Part shown: in pieces, positions 12,221 to 25,562 of the stretch | Position numbering within the stretch: the first letter of the stretch is position 1 | How the letters are laid out: every line of letters starts with the position of its first letter | Assembly (NCBI GenBank): GCA_032622095.1 | Contig: CP136066.1 | Coordinates: forward strand, 8,147,784-8,211,783 | Direction: 5' to 3' | Source of the DNA: Siphonodentalium dalli | Taxonomy: Eukaryota; Mollusca; Scaphopoda; Gadilida; Siphonodentaliidae | DNA length: 64,000 bases | The notes under the pieces: model-generated | What the model saw: only the letters and a program-made list of their open reading frames with translations | The model's database searches: none | Told to the model about the DNA's origin: nothing | Translations under genes and position numbers: made by a program

Positions 12221-12366
12221 CCATATAGTTTAACGAGATACAAGGCTTATTTTCACTCGTATATATAATTCACCAAATGGGGACCTTGCTAAAGCTTGGT
12301 TCCCAATTTGGCATTTGCTGAATCATACTCGCGAAAACAAACCTTGTATCTCATAAAACTGTATGG
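12221..12366. mobile_element. 146-bp imperfect hairpin (MITE-like)
   Basis: CCATATAGTTTAACGAGATA then CAAGG at the left is complementary to CCTTG, TATCTCATAAAACTGTATGG at the right. The arms are about 60 bp around a loop near 12295. Confidence 0.8.
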
Positions 12367-14863
12367 ATATTCTATATTTAACCATTCAACCAACTCACCG
12401 ATGCGCTGCCCGGGAGTGACAACAGTCGTACCTCTCTCCCCTTGTGTCGCTATTCTCTTGGGATGAATTACGCAGGGTACAGATTCGCCAACAAGTAAAT
12501 GTATAAGGGCAATTGAACATCATCACCAATCACCATTATCAAAAGAAAACTGTTTCCACATAAATGGGGTCGACCTAACCAGCAAGCGACTCAATTGTTG
12601 TCAGTGATCTGACATCTGATAGTAGAGCGAGATCTCTTGGAGATCCCATAATTGTGGACAACAGCTGTAAACGAGGTAATTGGTCCAGGTAGAGGACACC
12701 TTTAGTACCATATTGGTCAATGACATGGTACCACACGTCATTAACAATGACTGGCAGTCTAAATATATGACTAGATGTGTTTTAATTCATGCTAGGGACA
12801 ATGATGACATAGCCATGTCGTTTTCACTAGCCATGTATATTTCACTCAAATATAATTAACCAAGCTTGTGTGGGCATCGTGCTTTACTTTTCCAGTATAT
12901 ACCAAAATCATCAAATAAAATCATAAATGTGACATCAGATTTCTCCCGTGATGTACCGTTATGAAACTACTGAAATGTGCCAAAATTGGGTATAAGACAA
13001 AACATTGAGTATGTGGCTTTTGGGTTTGGGAGAAAAATAATCCATGACCTGGGATGTGGGCATAGCAAAATCTCATCTTCGGGACCAGCTATTGGGTCCG
13101 GACAATCGGCCGAAATATCTTGCCTCTCGGGGTGAGATCTGTCCATCCCCACACCTCAGGTCAGGATGAATAATATTATTTTTATCTCAATCTAACTTCA
13201 GCTGAACATGCACTGCGCTCATAATGTTTTGCATTCAGAATTTTTTATTTCTGGTATAGTTACAAAGAGCTTATAAAGTCAATGAAAATGTCCCTGATTC
13301 TAATCAGATGTTCATGACATGCATGTGCTATCAACTGATACAGATGACAATCAGCCATGACATGATGATACACCTGTTGCGTCTTGTCAATACAAAAGAA
13401 CGATCAAGTTTTACATGTGTATATCACCTGGATACACATGTGTATAATCAGTTCTCATTAAAAGTAGGCTCTCAGCCTGGAATAAGCTACACATAACAGT
13501 CCTAATGAATATACACATGTAACTATAAGTCACATAACTGCCACTATAAATAGTTTATGCATGCAATTCCTGTTGTATAACATCAAAGCGCAGTTTTACG
13601 ATTGACAGAATGTAATTATCTCCTGTTACTTGAATTTTGGCGAATAAGAAAAACGGGTGCTAACTGTTGAAATTCTTGGAAATACTTAATTCTATTCTCC
13701 TTGAAGGCTATTATTGATAATTTCTGGACTCTTCAAATGGACACACATTAGTGTTAAATTAGTTGTAATCACAAATTTGTGAACACTGAAATAAGCATTG
13801 TGACCAGATATGACAGGAAACTTATTATGCTATTTTAGCTATGTGTCGAGAAACTCTGGAGCCGATGAAAATCGTCAATATACTGATTGGCTTCATCACT
13901 TTACTGTTAAATGTTGTGATTGACTGACATTGATGTAAAGATTCTTGGGGATAATGGAAATACCAGATATTTTCTTCATGAATCTTTAATGCTTATATAG
14001 CTTGTTCAAGAGTGTAATTTAGTTAGAACTGTTGTATTTATGTAATACACACGCTTCACACATCTCGATGATACTGAAATTAATATATGAAATAATAGAA
14101 AAAAAATCTTCAAGGTGACATGCAACAGTTTTAGAGTGATCTGGACCCCCACATCTGATCCCAAAAAGTGGAAAAGTGTAGGTTGTGTTTGTGTAACTAC
14201 TACACTTTTCAGTTAGATGAGAATCCAACCCATATGTTATGAGTTCAAGGAATACTATTTCACATGCGGAATATCCGTGTCGCACAATAGGCCCATAGCC
14301 CCATAGGGGATAGCCCCAAAATTGTCTATTTGATCATATCAGATTTTGAAAACAATTTGGAGACAGTCCGTAAACTCTTCCTTTTCTGGTCAAATCGTAT
14401 CATTGGCTCTGTATTCAATTAGAATTATAAGATATACTTTGTAAAAGAATGAATACATGTATCACTTGACTTTTCATTTTGCAGAAATATGCTATGTGTT
14501 GGTAGAAATCAACAGCGAAGGCTTTATCCTCAATCGGTGATGTGACAAAATATGGGGAGATAGCTAGGTCATGAAGTTTTCGCTCAAAATGCAAAACATA
14601 TCTCAAAACATTGAAATGTTACGCCAAACATCACTAGATAGGAGCATTTCTAAAATATCGCATCTGACCGAAGTGGCAACCAATTAAATTCATTATTTAG
14701 CCAAACCGGTTGCATATGTCACCTTTAACTGTAGATTAAAGATCCAAACATTTTTAACGTATTGTTCAGGTTTCTAAATCTGAGATAAATTGAACACATT
14801 GTATGCATTCAATATGTGATTACATGTTATTTTGAAAACTTTCCTGTATTAATATAAGTTTAG
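12367..14863. other. Noncoding tract
   Basis: AT-rich, no recognisable coding segment longer than 90 codons and no strong repeat. Short tACATGT motifs are frequent near 13310-13520. Confidence 0.45.
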
Positions 14864-14998
14864 TTGTGGTGTATTGATGGTAACATGGCGTGACGTTGAC
14901 AACTTCAGGTTTATGTTCAACCGATTCACATAGCGACAAGGTTGAACACAAGCTAAAAGTGGTCAATGTCATGACATGTTACCATCAATCCACCACAA
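14864..14998. mobile_element. 135-bp imperfect hairpin (MITE-like)
   Basis: TTGTGGTGTATTGATGGTAA at 14864 pairs with TTACCATCAATCCACCACAA ending at 14998 (one mismatch). Pairing continues inward through TATGTTCAACC and GGTTGAACACA. Confidence 0.85.
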
Positions 14999-15158
14999 TG
15001 GCGTACGTGTATTTGTTCTGCCAACAGTCCTGGTCATTCACATTAATTTGGCACTTATTCCGCATAATGATCAGTAGAAAATGTCAAAATCTCCTAAACC
15101 TCTCTCCAACATATGACATGAAACGGCCATCGAGAGACGATGAAGCGGTCTTGGTTTC

Positions 15159-15660
15159 CGTTATGCTAATGGCTCCAGACGTAAACATGGGATATGTTGC
15201 ACGACTGTCTGACCAATCAAAGATGCGGTTTCTTACTGGAAGCAGAACATTGTATGATTTTCATCCTGGTCAGCACATTAGAAAATTTCCTTCAGTATAT
15301 ACACAGGTACATACTAGTAGATGCAACCTGTGGGTACGATGCTGAACATTTTATTCTTAGTACGAACATCAAACTCAAGCTCCGGATCATATTAGGCGTT
15401 TGCGCTGAATTTCTTCTCTGTAGTTCCAAACATGTTTCCGTTATTTTGATGGCTCCAGGCGTAAACATGGGATATGCTGCGCGACTCTCCGATCAATAAA
15501 AGATGCGATTTCTTACTGGAAGCGGAACATTGTATGAATTTCATTCTGGTCACCACGTTAGGAGAATTTCCTGCTGTACATACACAGGTACATGTACATA
15601 GATGCAACCTGTGGGTATGATGCTGAACTTTTAATTCTTAGTACGAACATCGAACTACAC
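15159..15660. repeat. Imperfect tandem duplication, period about 280 bp
   Basis: The blocks 15159-15380 and 15438-15655 share GTAAACATGGGATATG, TTTCTTACTGGAAGC, GATGCAACCTGTGGGTA and TTCTTAGTACGAACATC in order. Divergence is about 10-15% by eye. ORFs through both copies are shadows. Confidence 0.9.
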
Positions 15661-15883
15661 TACCTGAAGCTCAGATCGGGATCATATTATGAATTATTCT
15701 CTGTAGTTCCAATGTAGTTCCAAACATGTTCCTGCACTGTACCTGCAAATAACGGGCCAAAATAGATGATATAGATTAATAAAAGTGTTAAGACCAGCGA
15801 AAAAATTAGGGTAGGTAGGTCGGTAAGGAATTTTTATTTTATTTCGATATTTTTTATCCAACTGCAGAAATACCTCGACTGAT

Positions 15884-16040
15884 GTTGCCCAGTTGAGGGT
15901 CATCAAGATATGGATATATGACGATCCACATCATGCTGACTCCCAAATGGGGTGCACTCAGCCTGGTGTAGGCATAACCTCGTACGTGGCTGTCTTCCTG
16001 CTGACCCCATCATCATATGTATTTTGTCAACTCCGGTTAC
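15884..16040 (+). repeat. Dispersed 157-bp repeat, copy A
   Basis: GCCCAGTTGAGGGTCA to AACTCCGGTTA; the same sequence recurs in direct orientation at 18541-18700. Copy A ends about 40 bp before the TTAA-bounded element at 16081. Confidence 0.9.
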
Positions 16041-16080
16041 ATAAAATGCTAACCCATGCTGTGGGGAAAGTATTACTTGA

Positions 16081-16456
16081 TTAAAGTGATGTGAAACACT
16101 CCGGTATGGTGATAAAATAGAAATGGAGAATAATCTTGTTCAGTGTAGTTATTTTAACAGATATTATATCTAAATTGACAACAAACACCGTCATTTGTAT
16201 ATATTAATTAATTGCAGTGACTGCCGATGGCAAAATCATTTTAATTAGTTTATCGCCGATAGAAGCGTCCCGATTCGAGTAGTAAATATTTACAATTTAG
16301 CGTAGTTCAGACAATGTTTTCTATGGAGTTGTACGGTCGATTTGCTTGAGATTTTCGATGATGTTAGTAGAATGCTACATTCCCCCAGTTTGCATAGCAC
16401 CTAGATACTAACTTATGAGTTTCAAGCACCCGAACAAATACATATTATGTCTTTAA
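16081..16456 (+). mobile_element. 376-bp TTAA-bounded element, copy 1
   Basis: It starts TTAAAGTGATGTGAAACACT and ends CATATTATGTCTTTAA. An inverted, diverged copy lies at 22562-22934 with the same TTAA at both limits. That suggests piggyBac-type (TTAA) insertion by a nonautonomous element; the terminal inverted repeat is very short (TTAAAG). The alternative is that the two copies are the long inverted ends of one 6.85-kb element; nothing coding lies between to support that. Confidence 0.65.
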
Positions 16457-17440
16457 CAGTGGAAATATACATTAAGATTAAACTTACTTCATGCTTAAGT
16501 AAGTTTTTTTATTATTCACATACCACATTTGTTTTATAAATTTTGCTATAAACTTGGTACAAAAATCATGTCACTAACTTTTTATAAGAATTTTACCAAT
16601 AATACCGCCATTATACCGTACTTGTATTGTGACAACTACATCGATCCTTTTTCAGGGGGTAGCCAGTACGTCCACCGAGCATGCCTGGTTTGTTAAAACA
16701 GTAGCTATACCCCTAACATATGTGGTGATAACCTATATACATGTATATATACAGATACACACCCACCATGTCTGTTGATAGTGTTCCAGAAGTCCCAAAA
16801 CAAGACATAAAGCAGGCAGGAGATCAACTCTCAGGAAATTAAAAATTGCAAAATGTATGCCCATTAATCCATAACCCAACACACACCTGGGGCTTTTGAG
16901 ACAGCTGTCACTTCGTGGTAACTTTTCACAGGGATATGTTAGAAAACATGCGTTTTGCACACTAAAGATCATCAATATTTATGAGCATTAAATTTTGACT
17001 TTTTCTCAAAATATCAATAAAAAGTTTAGGGTCGGCAGGTTATTTTTAGGTTCGGTCGATGTACGGAAACATAGTATCTCTCTGTTGGACTAATGTAGCT
17101 CAGCTTGGACATGAGATATAATTCTCACAGAAGTTCATGGAATGATGGAGGAAAGATGGAAATTTCCAGTGATGGATTGAAGAGTATACCCTCTGTTAAG
17201 CGGATTCATGATATACCCCCTGGTATCACACACGGTTCTAGGCCTTATGCCGACCCGTTATAATAAGTTTGGGTGCCCGGAGCCTGGGTTCCCAAAATTA
17301 AGTATAACCGAACCGTAATATTCAGAATTTGTCATGCTTTTGTACATTAATTTTATTTGGGAAAACGCTGAAAGATCTAATTAAATGCGAAAAAAGGATA
17401 TTGGATGTAACAATAAACAGTGCCATTGTAGCTATATATA
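16457..17440. other. Noncoding tract
   Basis: AT-rich. No gene recognised. Confidence 0.45.
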
Positions 17441-17449
17441 ACACTAGCA

Positions 17450-18060
17450 GGTGGACCCGACTTCGTCCGGTCTGTTTCCTCTCTGCTTTTTGGCGAATTG
17501 CGCGATTTGACCTTGAATTGTCCATTTTGAAGGTCAAGGTCAGGTGGGGTCACGATTTGACCCGTCCAAAACACTGGCCGGACAAAAGTACCCCACAAAA
17601 GTACCCGTCGAAATCCATCCGGTTTTACCCGATTTGACATTGAATTGATCATTTTGAAGTTCAAGGTCAGGGTCACAATTTGACCCGTCCAAAACACAGT
17701 GGACAAAAGTAACCCTATGTATAAAATTTCGTCGAAATCCCATCAATATTCGCGATTTGACCTTGAATTGACCCGATTTCAAGGTCATGTCGCACGGGCA
17801 AACGAATAGGCTTACGACACTCCCCATACTAAAGTATCCCCAGACACTAATTTTTATCGAAATCCCGTGATACTCGGGCGATTGACCTTGAAATGACCCG
17901 ATTTCAAGGTCAAGGTCATTTCGCACGAGCAAATTTATAGGCCCATGCCACTCCCCGGCCGAAAGTACCCCAACATACCAAGTTTCATCGAAATCGGTTC
18001 GGTCGTTTTCGAGTCCATCGCGAACACACAGACAGACAGACAGATTTCCCAAAATATATA
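17450..18060 (+). mobile_element. RTE-like LINE/SINE 3' tail with internal tandem units
   Basis: Three to four units repeat TTGACCTTGAATTGA, CAAGGTCAAGGTCA, GACAAAAGTACCCCA and TCGAAATCC. The block ends with CAAGTTTCATCGAAATCGGT, then GGTCGTTTTCGAGTCCATCG, then ACACAGACAGACAGACAG. A tail of this type (AAGTTTCATCGAAATCGGT followed by GACA repeats) is typical of RTE-clade LINE 3' ends and SINEs that use them. No RTE coding sequence is present. The 170-codon minus-strand frame here is a shadow. Confidence 0.65.
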
Positions 18061-18061
18061 A

Positions 18062-18485
18062 TAGACTAGCCGATGAGCCCGACGTTACCCAGGCTATTCA
18101 AAAACCAAATTTCAAGTCGATAGCTCCACCCGTTTACGAGATCTGGTAACCAAATTTCAAGTCGATAGCTCCACCCGTTTCCGAGATCTGGTCTGCGCAT
18201 GCGCGAAGCTGGCGTCGCACAGGCTCGGCGATCCGATAAAATTCGTATCCGGGGCAAGATGCATTCACATAGCAAATTTCAAGTCGATAGCTCCACCCGT
18301 TTCCGAGATCTCGTCTGCGCATGCGCGAAGCGGGCGCCGCACGGGCTCGCCAATGCGACAACGACGACCGCCTGGTCAAAATACACACACGTACCAAGTT
18401 TCGTCCCGATCGGTCGAGAATCGTAGATTTGTATAAATGACATACATACAGACAGACAGAGGTCTTCAAAATACAAGAATACAGG
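18062..18485 (+). mobile_element. Second RTE-like tail with three CAAATTTCAAGTCGATAGC units
   Basis: CAAATTTCAAGTCGATAGCT followed by CCACCCGTTT(A/C)CGAGATCT occurs three times (about 18106, 18149, 18271), two of them followed by GCGCATGCGCGAAGC. The block closes with CAAGTTTCGTCCCGATCGGT and ACATACAGACAGACAGA. It sits head-to-tail with the previous tail. Confidence 0.65.
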
Positions 18486-18540
18486 ATATAGAAAAATAAT
18501 CATAAATAGGATTGAATCATCAAGTGCATAAGATCAGTTA

Positions 18541-18700
18541 CTTGCCCAGTTGAGGGTCAGCAAGATATGGATACCGGTATATGACGATCCACATCATGCT
18601 GACTCCCAAATGGGGTGCACTCAGTCTGGTGTTGGCATAACCTCGTCCGTGGCCGTCTTCCTGCTGACCCCATCATAATATGTATTGTGTCAACTCCGGT
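18541..18700 (+). repeat. Dispersed 157-bp repeat, copy B
   Basis: A near-identical direct copy of 15884-16040, with a few substitutions and a short insertion (ACCGGT near 18572). The pair brackets 2.5 kb containing the TTAA element and both RTE-like tails. Confidence 0.9.
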
Positions 18701-20461
18701 TATGTCAACGATTAAATGTGATACTTATTATATAGCAGACATACGGTATGTGTATGTTCTTCTTAATTTGACGGACCCGAGGGAGTGTGGCATGTGGTCC
18801 CGCGGGTTTCTTAAATAGAGATTTATGTAAACCAAGGTTACCCTCATTTTTGAAGAAACCCGCCAGGCCAGTTAGATGAGATCCAAATAGAACGCTAAAA
18901 CAGTATATTGTTGAATGTGATGGAAGGGGGTGGAGTCACTGCACGGTGCATACGGGTTTGAAGTGTCACGCATATACTAAGTAGCAAATCGGGATCAACA
19001 AATCTAAAACGAACTGTGCTTGCATTCAGAATTTAAGAGTTATAGTGCCATCGTTAACATGTGCAATCTGGGCAGTATGGGTTATTACAAGTCACTGACG
19101 TGGGATATGAATCGATGAATTTACTGATCATTTTTTTTTTAAATTGCATCTTGTCGTGTCTTAATCACGAGGAGATATCTCTTAGCCACGAGAAGATATT
19201 TGCAAATAGTGGATAAATATGCCCAAAGTCGAGGTAGAACAAAGGAGCTAGATTTTAACAATTGAATAATTATTAATCAATAATTATATTGATATCTGTT
19301 TGGTTTTAAAGCACAATTGTTTGAGCATTCACATACTAATATAATAGAAGTAATGTGCCACACACATATGTGAAATTATCAAGAACTTTTGACATAAAAC
19401 ATAGTAAATAACTCATTAAACATTGCCATTAGCAATTATTTTATGTTCTGCCCTGCCAGTGTGAACCAATTTACATCAGCGTGAATTAAATTAAATAAAT
19501 TAATCAAATAAAAATGAAATTTAGAGACATTATTTATCGGAAATTTGAGTCTATATATATACTCCTTAATATTACCAACTTAACTGTGAAGTTATTTTTT
19601 TTATTTTTTGTAAGTATCATTGTTAATTGATATATTGAAAGCCATTGATAATAAATCAAATTTTGGGAAAATGAACAATTTGATGATACAACTTGAGTAT
19701 AATATTATGACATACTGAAAAGAATAATAAAAGATACTTTAAATCTGTGACAGAATTGTTTGGGTCTTGTTAATTGAGAGTACCACTTATCATAATTACG
19801 CAATGACTTACAATGCGCATCAATGACATTGCAAATCAAATGGTGTTATTTCTTTGTGTGTCAAAATGACGCTGCAAGAAATTATGGCTAAATGTTGGCT
19901 GGAGGGAATAACTTTGGTCATATGTGCATTGGGTTTTGGGTTAAGAATTTGCTATCTAAAATATGACAATCTACCAACATAATAGCACAATATACTTTTA
20001 AAGCTTTTGAACATACACAGATTCACCCCCCTCCCCCAAGCACAAGCCATCACCATTTCTGGCCATAGGACTGTGGCCATCGGGACAGTACCTAAATTGT
20101 GCCCAAACATGAAACCTGGATCATTGCCAATATATCCAAAAATGTTTTAATGACGATATATTCTTCGAGAATAAGTTGTATATAGTTTCCAGGGCATAAA
20201 ATAATAAACATTGAATCAAAAACATGACAACATATCCGACCACTAAGCATCTGTAACTTATAATATGGGTAGAATAATACATCAATAATTATGTTTTGTA
20301 GTTACTAATTATATTGTTGAACATCATTATTCGGACAAAGTGATAGCTACACAGATATCTGTTGTCGACATAAATTCAATAGCTATTCTGACAGTACAAT
20401 GTGAACACACACACTCTGAATATAAGGGAACTTAAACCTTTCATGACGGGAGCTGCAGTGG
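18701..20461. other. Noncoding AT-rich tract
   Basis: Very AT-rich between about 19260 and 19760. No gene or strong repeat seen. Confidence 0.45.
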
Positions 20462-20571
20462 TACAGTAATGCTCTAATTAATCGACTCCTTAAACACAGC
20501 AGAATCATGGGTAACTTTTCAGGATTTAGTCGGAAATATGGCTTGTTGCCATTCATCGGAAAGCTCTCAGG
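20462..20571. mobile_element. Single arm of the 25.56-kb hairpin element
   Basis: TACAGTAATGCTCTAATTAA to GGAAAGCTCTCAGG matches the left arm of the 25563-25756 hairpin. The second arm is missing, so this is a half-element or a truncated copy. Confidence 0.8.
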
Positions 20572-22561
20572 CATATATTTGCTCCATTGCTAGTAGACCA
20601 AGAATTTGTTGATGATTTTGGGATTTGACATGAAAGTCAGTTGTTAGTTGTTACTCAGTATTATTTGCAGAGCATTAACCCTTTCTATACTAATGTCTTT
20701 TCCCTAATCAGTTATGAAAGTATACATTGGAATTCCTTGTTATTAATCTGGAGGGGTGTTCATGAATAATCATCACATAATAACAGATAATATCAGTGCC
20801 AAAATAGTTATTTAATAGAAGGAAATGTTCAGATAATAAGTTCCAACAAACCAGATGTTGTTTATTGACCTTATTATCTGTATATTTTCTAAGGGAACTA
20901 TTCATCAATGAGTATTTAGTATAAAAAGAGGTAAAGCTACCGGTGGTGTGCCTGTCCCAATGGTAAAGTATAAATGTATACTTACTGTATGAAAACTCAA
21001 AAACAAGTCTACAATCCTTTGATCACATTCTTTAAAATGCAGCAGCTTCAATTTTGGAACAACTAGGGATATAGCACATGTGTCCTTTCTCCTGGAAATA
21101 ACAAAGGTCAAACATTCAAACATTTCGCACTCTTCAAATTCCCCCTTCAATTCAACACCATAGAAACTACTCTATTTTTTTCATTTTCACTTCCTACTAT
21201 TTCTCACTATAAATTGAAAATACTCAAACCTGATTGAATGAGGGTATGTGTTTGCCATCTTGACACAAATTCATGCCATATAATTTGATTCTTGACTGGG
21301 GAGGTAAGCATGTACCATTTGGCACCCAACTCATCTACTTCTTTGTAATTTTAAAAACTCCAAATTGTTGAAATTTTGTTGAAACATAATATGAGGAAAC
21401 TACTACTAGTAGCTACTAGTAGTGAATATTTAGTATAGAAAGGGCTGAATTAAAATGGTTTCAAGTATGACTATGAGGAGAATAATTATGTGTGTTGTAG
21501 TTAATGAATGATGAGGGATGTGGCTTGTTGGGTGTGCCAATGAATTTAGTCATGAAAAGAGTAAAATCCAAGTTGGCCACTGGCGACCATATTCTTTAAC
21601 AAATTTCGGAAGCTATCATTCGCTCCCAACTAGAGATAATTCCCAGGAGATCATTATGATGTTGGTGCAAAATATCTCAGATCGAAGTACTTAATACATG
21701 TGCCGATCAGTCATCATCTATATTATTTACTCTGACAGTCAGTGTTTTAATTACAGTGGTGCCATACTGATAGGCCTGGTTCAATCTGAGGTTGATGTCG
21801 CAATCATTTTTGATTAAAAATAATAGGTTTCATTTATTCCTCCCAATACATGTGCGATATGCACATTCAGCCCAATTGTGTCCCGTTATATACTTTGTGC
21901 TGCCATGGGCATATTTTTCAGAATGAATATATTCCACAATCCACATATGATCTTATTGTGGTCGTTTCCAAAAAACAATGAATCAATTGAATTCCACCTG
22001 CCCTACTTTTCTACCATATGTTACCGGAAACAACAAAATTTTGTTTTAGGCCTATGTAGCTATACTTACACGTTGGCAACTTTTCGCAATTTGGGCTATG
22101 ATTGTCATTTTCTTGTTATATTTTATGCTCTCAAGTCAATATTCCACCTTCTCTCTTAGAATCTTACTCAGCCCCAAAACTTCAACTTAATCCTTTGAAC
22201 ATACTTGTACCTTGATGGAATGAAAGAATGAAAGAATTATATAATTTTTTTATGCAAATGACCTGTGGTCAGATGCCCGTAGCCTGTTTATATATAACTA
22301 TGGGTATATGCCAGATTTTACCGTTAAATAAAAATGCTGTGCTTTTGACAGTGTATTTATCCATGGTGTATGTTGCTGTGGTTGGCCGTGTTATCTTATA
22401 TTTTGAAGGGTTATCTTGTTTGACTGGTAATTAGTTTAGCGGTTTCTATGTTTTGTCTGGTCAGATGTTACCGGTATGTTTGAGCTTTGTCTGAAATAGA
22501 AAACACTTTTATATTAGAATTTGCGCAACAGGAGCGCAAGGACATCGCATGTCCAGTGTGT
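20572..22561. other. Noncoding tract
   Basis: AT-rich. Contains a small palindrome CTACTAGTAGCTACTAGTAG at about 21405. No gene recognised. Confidence 0.45.
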
Positions 22562-22934
22562 TTAAAGACATATTATGTACTTGTTCGGGTGCGTGAAACT
22601 GATAAGTTAGTATGCAGGTGCTACACCAACTGGAGGAATGTAACATTCTACTAACATCGAAAATCTCAAGCAAATCTACCGTACCACTCCATTGAAAACA
22701 TCGTCTGAACTGGGCTAAATTGTAAATATTTACTACTAGAATCGGGACGCATCTATCGGCGGTAAACTAACGAAAATGATTTCGACATCGGCAGTCACTG
22801 CATTGAATTAGTATATAAGAATGACAGTGTTTGTTGTCAATTTAGATATAAGATTTGTAAAAATAACTACTTTGAACAAGATTATTCTCCACTTCTATTT
22901 GACCACCCTACCGGAGTGTTTCACATCACTTTAA
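22562..22934 (-). mobile_element. 373-bp TTAA-bounded element, copy 2 (inverted)
   Basis: The reverse complement of 16081-16456 with substitutions, again beginning and ending at TTAA. Sharing both termini with copy 1 defines the element's limits. Confidence 0.65.
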
Positions 22935-23264
22935 GGGCTTTTAGAAACCGAATATATATTATATAGAGATAATGAAATTATATACATGTATGTACCGGTA
23001 TATAGTATTTGAGTTGATTGTGATGACTTTCGTGTAGTTTTGTGGTTATGAGAGCACATTCTTATTGTCCCCTTGATTTCTGTATCTTTTCTACTTTAAA
23101 AATATATCTTTTCCAATATGGGTGGCACCAGGATATCTCCCAATTATATCTACCGGGCAGACTACTGCAGATCTCCCCGATGGGGATGGGGCCAACCCTC
23201 ATGGACAAGCTAGGGGTTGTGGTCCCATCCTGTTTTCCAACAAAATCTAATATTGATGATTTCT

Positions 23265-24445
23265 CATCATCAGTAGTCCAAGTCTTCTTGTACTAAAACC
23301 AGCTAAGATATTGGGATGGCGATGCTGGTCTTTAGTCCAAGACCGCTTGTATACCAATCCTTTGACACGACTTACGCCCACGATCTGTGGCGGGAATTTG
23401 TGGTGTATTTTACTGGATTTACCTAGCAAATCAATACATGATGCTATATGCATCGGAAAGGCTTACATCTTATGGTCATAATGGTGTATAATAATCTAAC
23501 TTTAATGTTAAATTACACATAGAATATTCCGGTTGATTGCCACACACATCGATTTGTTTCTCTGTTTGTTTACATTTTAACCGAAAGCCGAAGTGGTCCG
23601 AATAAGTTCGGCATAATCCGCTGTTTGTTCTACTAATTCTACTTTCCGTTTCTATATATAGCGCGGGTTTTCCGAACAAAAATAGCGAAAACCGATCGCC
23701 CGAAAGTCCAGTTTTCTATGTGCTTTCAGAACAATTCCCGCACTAAAAACTTAATGACATAATGGAGGATCAGAACGGTAGTTTTGTTGACAATTTTCGC
23801 AAGCAACTTGTCAAAATTGGAGCAAATTAGAACTCTTGTGTCTGACTTGCCATGCGTGATGTGCATTTGACATCTGTGTTGATAAAATAATCGGAGAACC
23901 GAATCACACAGTTTCGAAATATAGTTCTTCCGTTTTAGTGGGACTTTTCAAACTTAAGGTTCATTTATTTAGTGTATTACATTTATATCTCCAATGTTTA
24001 ATTAATCTATTTATTATTTTATTTATTGACACACATAATTACGATTACAATGGAGAATTCATCGTAATTTGCGTTGTTGTCCATAATCTACGGAATATTT
24101 TCAACGGAAAATGCCGAACGCAGTTCGCAAGGTCAACTGAGTTCGCATACTTTAAAAAATATGCAAACACTGCGGCAAATGTTTCTTTTCACATTAAATT
24201 ACCGCTTTCAATTCACAACCGATGTGGGTTTCAGATAAAATAGCATGTCTTCTGCGGAAACTATCCGTTTATTGTAGCAATTGTGATATTTTATTTCATA
24301 TAATTGTGGTTTTATTTGAGCGGATCACTAACGCTTAAGTCCTGTCAAAGGAATGCATGGGCCTGGAACTCGGACTAAAGACCGGCACCTCCATCCCGAT
24401 ATCTTAGCCGGCTTTAGTACGAGAAGACTTGGACTAATCATCAGT
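23265..24445. repeat. 1.18-kb segment with about 80-bp inverted ends
   Basis: The left arm at 23265-23345 (AGTCCAAGTCTTCTTGTACT, then AGCTAAGATATTGGGATGG) is the reverse complement of 24367-24445 with about 10 mismatches. It could be a nonautonomous DNA element with long TIRs, or two inverted repeat copies. The interior shows no gene. Confidence 0.65.
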
Positions 24446-25562
24446 GAATGCAAGACCACACCTTTGTCATGGGGTGCCAGACAGGGGCGTGATGACATGG
24501 GCTGGTTATGCAGGGGTCTTACCCCCGCTATAGCCAAACCTCACACAACATTTAGTTGGAAATTATACCAAAATTAGGTTTGATTTTCCAATGTTCAATT
24601 TATTAGTGACATATTTGTTTATTTTAGAACATTTGCATATATTCCTTTCATTTGCAAAACTTTGGACTCAAATGGCCATTAGTTCAGGGGGGGTATGCCG
24701 GGGTGGGTGGGTGGTCAAAGCCACCAACAAGCAATTTTTTCCGCAACTAAAAATAAAATTTCCTGCTTGTTTTTTGGTGTTTTGGCAATGAGTTGGGCTT
24801 CAAACCCACTTTGAATGAGAGAAATAATGTAATTCTAACTGTAAACTGACTGCAGGCAGTTATCGTGTTGTATTTTGTTGCAAATTTTGAAATCAAAGAT
24901 GGCCGCTGGCAGCCATGTTTTTTTGGCCGAATGACCTCAAAATGACTCATTCCTATTTACATGTCCATGTTAACATCCATGATAATTAGTATGCACAGAA
25001 ATTCATATACAGCTGTTTACAGTGAATTTCCCCCCGAAAATCTATGTTTTAGTGTTAAAAGGGGGGTGGGTGTAAAAAAATGGTCGGAAAAAACTGCCGA
25101 AAACAGAAAAAAAATTGGCGGTGGGGGTGGGTGGGTACAAAAAATGATCGAAAGGGAAAAAATGCCATACGTGCCTGAATTTTTTTTCCGACCCCCTGAT
25201 TAGTTGGCAATTTTCCAACATTTGGATGGGTATCAGGTTGGAAATTTCCCCCAATTTGAACATCTTGAGGCCAGTCTAGATGCTAAGAATGAACAATTTT
25301 CATATTCAGAACCACCGGGCCGTCCGACCTATTTGTCTTGTGATGTTCTCAGTGGCCAGTTAAAGCTGTTAATTAATTTTTTAAAACACAATAAATTGGG
25401 GTGCGAATTTTCCTGGCATTCATCAATATCACAGACAATTAGGTGTTGTAATTTTCAGGTTCAGATCTAAATAAATTCGCATACTGGGCCGAACCATCCT
25501 TTTCATCCCCTGCATGGATAGTGGCCACAAGACTACTGATCCATTTAGAATATGCTACCATT
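24446..25562. other. Noncoding tract with a G-rich/A-rich run
   Basis: 25055-25200 is strongly purine-rich (runs of G4-G6 separated by A-rich text) and could in principle form G-quadruplexes; otherwise unremarkable. Confidence 0.45.

Noticed and set aside
14890-15345. 151-codon frame
   Set aside because: It crosses a hairpin element and one unit of a tandem duplication; no domain, and the second unit does not keep the frame.
17540-18052. 170-codon minus-strand frame
   Set aside because: The antisense of an RTE-like tail with tandem units; no domain.
16081-22934. A 6.85-kb DNA transposon with long TIRs
   Set aside because: No transposase or other coding sequence lies between, and each 375-bp copy has its own TTAA ends on both sides.
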